Source of the DNA: Candidatus Sphingomonas phytovorans | Lineage (GTDB): Bacteria; Pseudomonadota; Alphaproteobacteria; Sphingomonadales; Sphingomonadaceae | Reading direction: 5' to 3' | Assembly (NCBI GenBank): GCA_029202385.1 | Contig: CP119314.1 | Location: 5,321,001 to 5,385,000, forward strand | Length of the DNA stretch: 64,000 nt | Shown: positions 57,022 through 64,000 of the stretch, one piece after another | How the letters are laid out: each line of letters starts with the position of its first letter | How positions within the stretch are numbered: position 1 is the first letter of the stretch | Position numbers and translations under genes: made by a program | Notes under the pieces: generated by a model | Seen by the model: only the letters and a program-made list of their open reading frames with translations | What the model was told of the DNA's origin: nothing | Databases searched by the model: none

Positions 57022-57885
57022 TCACACGTCCAGTTGCTTCACCGCTTCGTTCCAGGTCTGGATATTGTCGCGCGCTTCCTGAACGAAGGCGGATCGCCGC
57101 ACGATTCCCAGGAACAGGTCGGCGATCCATTTGCCCGGGCGGCGCAAGGGCCGCGCGAACTGGATCAGCAGCACCACGCGGGTGCCCGCCGTGTCGTTCC
57201 ACACCTCATGCTGGTAGGTGTCGTCGAACACCAGAGTCTCGCCCTCGGACCAGCGCACGATCCGGTCGTCAACGCGCATCCGCACGTCGCCGTCGCGCGG
57301 TACGATCAGGCCGAGATGGCAGGTGATCAGGCCCTTGGTCACGCCGCGATGGTCGGGAATGTGCGTGCCCGGCGCCAGGATCGAGAAGAAAGCGCTGTTC
57401 AGTCCGGGAATCCGCGCGACGATCGCTGCGGTCTTCGGGCATTGCTCCAGATTGTCCTCGATCGCGAAGCCATAGCCCCACAGGAAGAAGGAGCGCCACA
57501 TATTGACCGCCGCGATCGCGCGGTGATCGGGGGAGATGGTGGCGAGGCTTGGCGAGGCGTCACCCTGCAACGCGACCGCGATCGCCTCGTCGCGGATGTC
57601 GTGCCAGTGCTCGCGCAGCAGGGCGGTCCAGGGAAAGTCGCGCACGTCGAGCACCGGCTCGTTCGAGACGAGCGAGGAGGAAGAAATCAGCCGGTCGAAA
57701 AGTCCGCGGAGATGCTTGCCATATTTGATGATCAGCGGCCGGTTGCGTTCCGCCTCAAGCGTCGGGCTGGGGCTGGGCAATCCGGAAATAACGTTGAGAT
57801 CGGGGATGCGCGTGGTGCGCCCGTCGGACATCTTGCCCGATTTGCGCCACAAAGAGCTGGCGTCCGGTCTCGTCTCGACGCTCAT
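57022..57885 (-). CDS. aspartyl/asparaginyl beta-hydroxylase family protein
   Basis: A 287-residue 2-oxoglutarate/Fe(II) oxygenase-like protein. The iron ligands are expected in PGTHIPDHRGVTKG (His, about 174) and DDTYQHEVWN (His, about 226), and the 2-oxoglutarate Arg in TRVVLLIQFARPL (about 235-247). LHLGLI-like CHLGLIVPRDGDVRMRV is the family core. Bacterial members include LpxO, which hydroxylates lipid A acyl chains, so an envelope-modifying role is likely, but the N-terminal segment (about 1-70) differs from LpxO. It is convergent with the chaperone gene, and the M16 peptidase gene is divergent. Confidence 0.84.
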   Translation of the reverse strand: MSVETRPDASSLWRKSGKMSDGRTTRIPDLNVISGLPSPSPTLEAERNRPLIIKYGKHLRGLFDRLISSSSLVSNEPVLDVRDFPWTALLREHWHDIRDEAIAVALQGDASPSLATISPDHRAIAAVNMWRSFFLWGYGFAIEDNLEQCPKTAAIVARIPGLNSAFFSILAPGTHIPDHRGVTKGLITCHLGLIVPRDGDVRMRVDDRIVRWSEGETLVFDDTYQHEVWNDTAGTRVVLLIQFARPLRRPGKWIADLFLGIVRRSAFVQEARDNIQTWNEAVKQLDV

Positions 57886-58097
57886 CTGGTACCACGCCTC
57901 CGTACACTATCGGCAGCGCACCGGCCCGGAAAAGCCACATATGCGCCATTGTCGAACTCGCCCCGCGATCGGGGAAGGCTGAATGGTTATCGGGCGTCTT
58001 CGTCCAAATCGTGGCGAGGGCGTGGTGTTTCACGGCAGGTTCAGCTTTGCCGCACCAACGCTGGTCGCGGCCGGATTACGCCGCTAGGATCGGAACC

Positions 58098-60989
58098 ATG
58101 TATTTTACACCGCGCGTGTTGCGCCTGTCGCTCATTGCCTCGCTCCTGCTCGGCCTGTCGCCGACGGTCAGCGGGCAGACCGTTCCTGCCGCCACATCCG
58201 GCTCCAACATCGCGAGCCGCGATCCCTGGCTCTACAAGGGCAGCGACATCGTGCCCGATGCCGCCTGGCGCTTCGGCACGCTGACCAATGGACTGCGCTA
58301 TGCGGTACGGAAGAACGGGGTCCCACCGGGGCAGGTCTCGGTGCGAGTACGGATCGATGCCGGGTCGCTGATGGAGCAGGACAGCGAGCTCGGCTATGCG
58401 CATCTGATCGAGCATCTCTCGTTTCGTGGCTCGGAATTCGTGCCGGATGGGGAGACGAAGCGCGTGTGGCAGCGTTTCGGCGCCACCTTCGGCTCCGACA
58501 GCAATGCCCAGACCACGCCGACCCAGACCGTCTACAAGCTCGACCTGCCCAGCGCGACCGAGGCGTCGCTCGACGAGAGCCTGAAGATCCTCGCCGGCAT
58601 GGTCAGCAAGCCCAATATCACCCAGGCAGCGCTCAATGCCGAACGCCCCGCCGTGCTGGCGGAGCAGCGCGAGCAGCCCGGGCCGCAGGTCCGCCTGTCG
58701 GATGCGATGAACGCCCTGTTCTTCGCCGGCCAGCCCTTCGCCGACCGCTCGCCGATCGGTCACACCAAGACGCTCGAGGCGGCGACGTCCGATACGGTGA
58801 AGGCCTTCCACGATCGCTGGTACCGGCCCGAACGCGCGGTGGTCGTCGTCTCGGGGGATCTCGATCCGGCGGTGTTCGAACGGCTCGTCGCCAAATATTT
58901 CGGCGCGTGGCGCGGCACCGGACCGGCACCGGCCGAGCCCGATTTCGGCGTGCCCAGCGCGAAGGAGCCCACCACCAGCGCGATCGTCGAGCCCGGCCTG
59001 CCGACCATGGCGATGATGGCCGTGCTGCGCCCGTGGAAGTTCAATGCCGATACGGTGGTCTTCAACCAGAACCGGCTGGTCGACATGGTCGCGACCGCGG
59101 TGATCAACCGGCGGCTGGAAACGCGCGCCCGCGCCGGCGGCAGCTATCTCTCGGCGCGGGTCGGGCTTGACGATCCGGCGCGATCGGCCAACGTCACCTT
59201 CGTTCAGGTCGCGCCCGTCGGCGACGATTGGGAAGCCGCGCTGAAGGATGTGCGCGCGGTGATCGCTGATGCGCAGGCCGCCCCGCCATCCCAGGCGGAG
59301 ATCGATCGCGAACTGGCCGAACAGGGTATCGCCTACAAGACGATGGTCGATACCGCGCGCGCCGATGCCGGCAGTAAGCTCGCCGACGACATGGTCCAGG
59401 CAGTCGATATCCGCGAGACGACGACCAGCGCGGCAGTGATCCAGAACGTGTTCCTCGAAGCACGGCGCAAGGGCATGTTCTCGCCGGCGCGAATCCTCGC
59501 CTCGACGAAGAAGATCTTCGAAGGCACTGCCACCCGAGCGATCGTCAGCGCGCAGAAGCCGGAGAGCGATGCGGCGACCAAGCTCGCGGCGGTGCTCGGC
59601 GCCGATGTGAAGGGCGTCGCCGGAATCCGCAGCGCCCAGGCTGCGGTGGATTTCTCGAAGCTCCCGCGGCTCGGGCCGCCGGCCAAGGTGGTCGCACGCA
59701 AGAAGATTTCCGAATTCGGGCTTGAACAGGTCCAGTTCTCCAACGGCGTCAGGCTGATGGTCTATTCGACCACGTCGGAGGCCGACCGGGTCTATGTCCG
59801 CGTGCGTTTCGGCGGCGGCTTCAACGCGCTGCCGGCCGATCGTGAATCGCCCGCCTGGGCGGCGAACTATGCGCTGATCGCCGGCGGCATCGGCAAGCTC
59901 AAGCAGGGGGATATCGACGCGATGGCCGCGGGTCGCCGCATCGGCCTGGATTTCGACGTCGACGACGACGCGTTCCAGCTCGCCGCCATGACCTCGCCGC
60001 GCGACCTGTCCGATCAGCTCCGTCTGATGGCCGCGAAGCTTGCCGCGCCCGGCTGGGACCCGAGCCCGCTGGCCCGCGCGAAGACCGCCGTGCTCGCCAA
60101 TTATGCCGGGCTCGAATCCTCGCCCGACGGCGTGCTCGCGCGCGATCTTGACGGACTGCTCCGCGCCGGCGATCCGCGCTGGGGCACGCCGACCCGTGAC
60201 GAGATCCGCAACACCACGCCCGAGGCGTTCCGCGCCTTGTGGGAGCCGCTGCTCGCGACCGGCCCGATCGAGGTGCAGGTGTTCGGCGATATCGGCACTG
60301 ACAAGGCGATCGACGCGGTCGCGCGTACCGTCGGCGCGCTGAAGCCGCGCGCGGCCGAAGCGCAGCCCGTGCCCCCGGTCCGCTTCCCGGCGCACAACGC
60401 CACGCCCGTGGTCCGCACGCATGACGGCCCGGAGAACCAGGCGGCGGCGGTGATCGCCTGGCCGACCGGCGGCGGGGTCGACGGGATCGCGGAGAGTCGC
60501 CGGCTCGACGTGCTCGCTGCGATCTTCAGCGACCGTTTGTTCGATCGCCTCCGCTCGGAGGCTGGCGCGAGCTATAGCCCCAACGTGTCGAGCAGCTGGC
60601 CGATCGGCCTGCCGAGCGGCGGCCGCCTGATCGCGGTGGGCCAGGTCGCGCCGGTCAATCTCCCGCTGTTCTTCAAGCTCTCGCGCGAGATTGCCGCCGA
60701 TCTGGTCGCCAATCCGGTCAGCGACGACGAGCTGAAGCGGACGATCGGCCCGATGACTCAGGCGCTGATGCGCCAGTCGACCGGCAACCAGTTCTGGATG
60801 CTCCAGCTCGAAGGCGCGACCTATGATCCACGCCGCATCGCCGCGTTCCGCAGCGTGCTCAGCGACATATCGACGATGACGTCGGCCCAGCTCCAGGAAA
60901 CGGCGCGCAAATATCTCCGGCCCGACACTGACTGGACGATGGAGGTCATCCCGAAATCCGCCGCAGGAACGATCGCCTCGACGAAATAG
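58098..60989 (+). CDS. M16 family zinc metallopeptidase, exported
   Basis: A 963-residue protein with a signal peptide (about 27 residues, LSLIASLLLGLSPTVSG). The inverted zinc motif HLIEHLSFRG (His102, Glu105, His106) is followed by Glu182 in LNAERPAVLAEQ, 76 residues later, as in pitrilysin-type peptidases. The second half repeats the fold without the zinc motif (about 560-950; VQFSNGVRLMVYSTTSEADRVYVRVRFGGGFNALP). It probably degrades peptides in the periplasm. The start is the ATG at 58098, where the signal peptide begins. It is followed by REP-like palindromes at 60997-61120. Confidence 0.9.
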   Translation: MYFTPRVLRLSLIASLLLGLSPTVSGQTVPAATSGSNIASRDPWLYKGSDIVPDAAWRFGTLTNGLRYAVRKNGVPPGQVSVRVRIDAGSLMEQDSELGYAHLIEHLSFRGSEFVPDGETKRVWQRFGATFGSDSNAQTTPTQTVYKLDLPSATEASLDESLKILAGMVSKPNITQAALNAERPAVLAEQREQPGPQVRLSDAMNALFFAGQPFADRSPIGHTKTLEAATSDTVKAFHDRWYRPERAVVVVSGDLDPAVFERLVAKYFGAWRGTGPAPAEPDFGVPSAKEPTTSAIVEPGLPTMAMMAVLRPWKFNADTVVFNQNRLVDMVATAVINRRLETRARAGGSYLSARVGLDDPARSANVTFVQVAPVGDDWEAALKDVRAVIADAQAAPPSQAEIDRELAEQGIAYKTMVDTARADAGSKLADDMVQAVDIRETTTSAAVIQNVFLEARRKGMFSPARILASTKKIFEGTATRAIVSAQKPESDAATKLAAVLGADVKGVAGIRSAQAAVDFSKLPRLGPPAKVVARKKISEFGLEQVQFSNGVRLMVYSTTSEADRVYVRVRFGGGFNALPADRESPAWAANYALIAGGIGKLKQGDIDAMAAGRRIGLDFDVDDDAFQLAAMTSPRDLSDQLRLMAAKLAAPGWDPSPLARAKTAVLANYAGLESSPDGVLARDLDGLLRAGDPRWGTPTRDEIRNTTPEAFRALWEPLLATGPIEVQVFGDIGTDKAIDAVARTVGALKPRAAEAQPVPPVRFPAHNATPVVRTHDGPENQAAAVIAWPTGGGVDGIAESRRLDVLAAIFSDRLFDRLRSEAGASYSPNVSSSWPIGLPSGGRLIAVGQVAPVNLPLFFKLSREIAADLVANPVSDDELKRTIGPMTQALMRQSTGNQFWMLQLEGATYDPRRIAAFRSVLSDISTMTSAQLQETARKYLRPDTDWTMEVIPKSAAGTIASTK

Positions 60990-60996
60990 CCTCTTA

Positions 60997-61120
60997 CCCC
61001 TCTCCCGGCGGGAGAGGGGAGGGGCCCATCGTGCAACGATGGGAAGGGTGAGGGTGAAAGGTGGGTGCTCAAGTCACCCTCATCCGGCGCTTCGCGCCAC
61101 CTTCTCCCCGGGGGAGAAGG
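60997..61120. repeat. composite REP-like palindrome cluster
   Basis: Four inverted repeats in 124 bp: CCCCTCTCCC/GGGAGAGGGG (60997-61019), CCCATCGT/ACGATGGG (61025-61043), GGCGC/GCGCC (61086-61098) and CCTTCTCCCC/GGGGAGAAGG (61100-61120). It lies between the convergent M16 peptidase and acyl-CoA synthetase genes and may also serve as a terminator for both. The pattern of mirrored CTCCC/GGGAG blocks is the common intergenic type in these bacteria. Confidence 0.75.
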
Positions 61121-61166
61121 ATTGATCAGCCCTCAGCACCGCCATGCCAAAAGCTCGGCATGGTCT

Positions 61167-62951
61167 TCACCCCTTGTACAAGGCGTCCAGGCGCGGCCCG
61201 TAGACTTCCTTCAGCACGTGCCGCCGGATCTTCAGCGACGGCGTGAGTTGCTCGTTCTCGATCGTGAAATGCTCGTCGGCGAGGATGAAGCGGCGGATTC
61301 GCTCGATCACCGACAGGTCCTTGTTGACCCGCTCGACCGCCGCGCCGATCGCCGTGCGGTAGCTGCTATTCTCGGCGAGCCGCGAAAAATCGCAGGCATC
61401 GCCGTTCTTCGCGCACCATTCCTGGGTCCATTCGGGGTCGGCGACGAGGACCGCGACCATGTACGGCTTGCGGTCGCCATAGATCATCGCCTGGACGATC
61501 TCCGGCTGGAGGGTCAGCATGCCCTCCACCTTTTGCGGCGCGACATTGTCGCCTTTGTCGTTGACGATGATGTCCTTCTTGCGATCGGTGATCTTGATCC
61601 GGCCCTTGGGGTCGATCAGCCCGATATCGCCGGTGTGAAGCCAGCCATCCTTCAGCACCCGCGCCGTCTCGGCCTCGTTGCGCCAATAGCCGTGCATGAC
61701 CAGTTCGCCGCGCACCAGGATCTCGCCGTCCTCGGCGATGCGCACCTCGGTGTTCTTGAGCGGCGGGCCGACCGTGTCCATGCGCAGGCCGACCGACGGG
61801 CGGTTGCACGAGATGACCGGGGCCGACTCGGTCTGGCCATAGCCCTGCAGGAAGGTCAGGCCGAGCGACTGGAAGAAGATGCCGACCTCCGGCGTCAGCG
61901 GTGCGCCGCCTGACACCATCGCCTTCATCCGCCCGCCGAAGCGCTTCTGGATCTTGGGCTTGAGCGTCGCCTTGAGGAACAGGTTCATCGGCTGGTCGAG
62001 CAGCCCCATCTTGCCCTCATATTCCTTGGCGCCGATGTCCTGTGCCTTGCCGAGCAGATAGTTGGAGAATTTGCCCTGCTTCTCCACCGCCTTGGAGATG
62101 CGGGTGCGCAGCACCTCGAACAGGCGCGGCACGACGACCATGATGGTCGGGCGCGTCTCCTCGATATTGGAGGCAAGCTTGTCGAGCCCTTCCGCATAAT
62201 AGATTTCGGCGCCCAGCCCGATCGGGAAATGCTGCCCGCCGGTATGCTCATAGGCGTGCGAGAGCGGCAGGAAGGAGAGGAAGACCTCGTCGTCCCAGCC
62301 GAAATCCTCGCTGATGATCGTACAGCAGCCGTCGACATTGTGCAGGATCGCGCCGTGATGCTGCTTCACGCCGCGCGGCGCGCCGCCGGTGCCGCTGGTA
62401 TAGATGATGCAGGCGGTGTCGTCGCGCGTCGCTGACGAGACGATCGCCGACGGATCGGTCGAATGCTCGGCAATCAGCTTGTGCCAGCTATGGACGCTCA
62501 GCGCGCCTGACTGTCCGACACGGATGTCCTCCATGCCGATGACGATCTTCGCATCGGTCGCGCGGATCGCGGCCGGGAGCAGGGTCCTGGCGAGCTTCGC
62601 GGTCGAGACGATCACTGCCTTGGCGCCCGAATTCTCGATGATATGGGCGTGGTCGCGCTCGGTATTGGTGGTGTAGGTCGGCACGGTGATGCAGCCTGCC
62701 GCCATGATGGCAAGGTCGCTGATGCACCATTCCGGGCGGTTCTCCGCGACCAGCATCACCCGGTCGCCGGGCTCGAGCCCGATCGCGCGTAGCGCGGTGG
62801 CGAGGCTCGCGACCTTGTCGGCCGTCTGGCGCCAGCTGGTCGCCACCCATTCATTGTCGGCCTTGTGCCAGAGGAAGGGCTTGTCGCCCTTTTCCCGCGC
62901 CCGCGTGAAGAACATCGTGACGAGGTTGGGGAAATGTTCGAGCGTTCGCAT
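61167..62951 (-). CDS. long-chain acyl-CoA synthetase (AMP-dependent synthetase/ligase)
   Basis: A 594-residue adenylate-forming enzyme that activates fatty acids with ATP and CoA. The P-loop-like motif IIYTSGTGGAPRGVKQHH (about 185-202), FLPLSHAYEHTGG (about 231-243), the core GYGQTESAPVIS (about 371-382) and HTGDIGLIDPKGRIKITDRKKDIIV (about 440-464) are in order. The length and GGG-type motif resemble the FadD15/FAA branch. Chain-length preference cannot be read. The ATG at 62951 follows GGAGAGACC. It lies 45 bp after the gamma-glutamyltransferase gene in the same direction. Confidence 0.92.
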   Translation of the reverse strand: MRTLEHFPNLVTMFFTRAREKGDKPFLWHKADNEWVATSWRQTADKVASLATALRAIGLEPGDRVMLVAENRPEWCISDLAIMAAGCITVPTYTTNTERDHAHIIENSGAKAVIVSTAKLARTLLPAAIRATDAKIVIGMEDIRVGQSGALSVHSWHKLIAEHSTDPSAIVSSATRDDTACIIYTSGTGGAPRGVKQHHGAILHNVDGCCTIISEDFGWDDEVFLSFLPLSHAYEHTGGQHFPIGLGAEIYYAEGLDKLASNIEETRPTIMVVVPRLFEVLRTRISKAVEKQGKFSNYLLGKAQDIGAKEYEGKMGLLDQPMNLFLKATLKPKIQKRFGGRMKAMVSGGAPLTPEVGIFFQSLGLTFLQGYGQTESAPVISCNRPSVGLRMDTVGPPLKNTEVRIAEDGEILVRGELVMHGYWRNEAETARVLKDGWLHTGDIGLIDPKGRIKITDRKKDIIVNDKGDNVAPQKVEGMLTLQPEIVQAMIYGDRKPYMVAVLVADPEWTQEWCAKNGDACDFSRLAENSSYRTAIGAAVERVNKDLSVIERIRRFILADEHFTIENEQLTPSLKIRRHVLKEVYGPRLDALYKG

Positions 62952-62996
62952 GGTCTCTCCCGGGGAGGGGCGCGCCGTGTTCGGCTGCGCGGGTTT

Positions 62997-64000
62997 CTAC
63001 TCGCTGAGCGCGGTGCCGACGCTCCTTGGATCCGCCGCGCCGACCCAGCCCTTGGTTGTCAGCTCGGCGGCGTTCGCCTTGAGGCCGAGGCTCGATATGA
63101 CGACCTGATGGCCCAGCTTCTCGAGCGGTGCCTTCATCGGCTCGAGTGACGTGCCCTTTTCGAGGATCAACGTCCGGCCGCTGAAATAGATCAGTCCCTG
63201 GCCGATCGAATCCTGCGCGCTCATGCCCCAGTCGAGATGCGCGATCAGCGCCTTTGCCACTTGCATGATGATCGTCTTGCCGCCCGCCGCGCCGACGGTG
63301 AACACTGGCTTGCCCTTCGAATCATAGACGATCGTCGGCGCCATCGAGGACAAGGGCCGCTTGCCGCCCTCGACCCGGTTGGCGACCGGTGCTCCGTCCT
63401 TTTCGGGGGCGAAGGTGAAATCGGTCAGCTCGTTGTTGAGGATATAGCCGTTCGCCATCAACTGGCTGCCGAACGGTCCCTCGACGGTCGAGGTCATGCC
63501 GACGATGTCGCCGGCCTTGTCGATCGCGATGAAATGGGTCGTGCCGTGAACCTCGTCCTGGACCGCGGCGGTCCGCGCCTGCGCGCCGGGGGGCGTGCCG
63601 GCTTCATAGACCGGCAGCGTCGCGGTGGTGGAGATCAGCCTGGAGCGCTGGGCGAGATAGGCCGGATCGATCAGGCCCTTGAGCGGCACCTGCACGAAAT
63701 CGGTGTCGCCGAGATATTTCTCGCGATCAGCATAGGCCAGTTCCATCGCCTCGCCGATCAGATGCCAGGCGACCGGGGACGCCGGCCCCATCTTCTTCAG
63801 GTCGAAATGGCTCAGCATGCCGAGGATCTGGAGCACCGTCACCGCGCCGGACGATGGCGGGGCCATGCCGCAGATCCTGTACGTCCGGTAGGTGCCGCAC
63901 ACCGGCGCCCGCTCCTTGGCCTGATAGGCGGAAAGGTCGGCGAGGGTGATGTCGCTGGTGTTGATCCTGGTACCGGTCGCGGCCGCAACGATCGCCTGCG
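62997..64000 (-). CDS. gamma-glutamyltransferase (second paralogue), 5' end outside the window
   Basis: Partial gene: the frame is open through the window edge. The visible C-terminal 334 residues include ITLADLSAYQAKERAPVCGTYR, CGMAPPSSGAVTVLQIL (large subunit), the small-subunit start in HGTTHFIAIDKAGDIVGMTST (the first Thr of TTH is the nucleophile), GSQLMANGYILNNELTDF, SSMAPTIVYDSKGKPVFTVGAAGG and DWGMSAQDSIGQ. This copy keeps the canonical T-T-H, unlike the T-T-Y paralogue at 31816. It is followed 45 bp later by the acyl-CoA synthetase gene. Confidence 0.93.
   Translation of the reverse strand, partial: QAIVAAATGTRINTSDITLADLSAYQAKERAPVCGTYRTYRICGMAPPSSGAVTVLQILGMLSHFDLKKMGPASPVAWHLIGEAMELAYADREKYLGDTDFVQVPLKGLIDPAYLAQRSRLISTTATLPVYEAGTPPGAQARTAAVQDEVHGTTHFIAIDKAGDIVGMTSTVEGPFGSQLMANGYILNNELTDFTFAPEKDGAPVANRVEGGKRPLSSMAPTIVYDSKGKPVFTVGAAGGKTIIMQVAKALIAHLDWGMSAQDSIGQGLIYFSGRTLILEKGTSLEPMKAPLEKLGHQVVISSLGLKANAAELTTKGWVGAADPRSVGTALSE

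Noticed and set aside
58041..60422. A 793-codon minus-strand frame covering the M16 peptidase.
   Set aside because: Antisense to a clear signal-peptide protease; composition and lack of motifs indicate a shadow of GC-rich codons.

Overview
The window is GC-rich DNA (mostly about 65 % GC by eye) with gene content typical of an alphaproteobacterium of the Sphingomonadaceae (Sphingomonas or a close relative). Pointers are the block nfuA, nitroreductase, tsaB, rimI, mucR, fur, plsC, miaB, phoH, ybeY, corC and the block lnt, metK, trmB; a MucR/Ros regulator; a Fur that lacks the usual cysteines; a large TonB-dependent receptor next to exported hydrolases; and intergenic palindromes of the kind common in sphingomonads. 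I found no rRNA, tRNA, CRISPR array, intact insertion sequence or prophage. The genus is an inference.

Layout. 0-5.2 kb: an RND efflux pair, two small conserved proteins, and a compact micro-transcript (about 4.90-5.15 kb) with two very short reading frames. The first of these has a Shine-Dalgarno sequence complementary to about 15 nt of the 16S rRNA 3' end. 5.2-12.2 kb: a ClC channel, an exported amidase, two small membrane proteins, an acyltransferase, YjhX and a tandem PilZ protein. 12.2-15.8 kb (minus strand): lnt, metK, trmB. metK carries a one-base frameshift, and the lnt-metK gap can fold into a candidate pseudoknot leader.

16-39.4 kb is an accessory-looking stretch: a VOC protein, a polyhydroxyalkanoate-system protein, a GNAT enzyme, a winged-helix regulator, a sorbosone-dehydrogenase-like protein, catalase-peroxidase KatG, a TonB receptor, an exported amidohydrolase, a Tat-type M19 dipeptidase, OsmC, a MerR regulator facing a second Lnt-like acyltransferase across a textbook MerR operator, gamma-glutamyltransferase, acid phosphatase, S1/P1 nuclease, a gene-poor lower-GC patch with repeats, an orphan spore-coat-U protein and a flavoprotein. 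It lies between corC and lnt, which are usually neighbours in related genomes. 39.4-47.8 kb is the conserved minus-strand housekeeping block.

48-57 kb: small secreted proteins, a DUF1501/DUF1800 pair, and a complete chaperone-usher locus with three spore-coat-U subunits (the first two a recent tandem duplication), an usher and a chaperone. 57-64 kb: an aspartyl/asparaginyl beta-hydroxylase-like protein, an M16 peptidase, an acyl-CoA synthetase and a second gamma-glutamyltransferase that runs off the window edge.

Taken together, the accessory genes suggest surface adhesion (chaperone-usher fibres), oxidative-stress defence (KatG, OsmC), efflux, and extracellular or periplasmic scavenging of peptides, gamma-glutamyl compounds, phosphate esters and nucleic acids.
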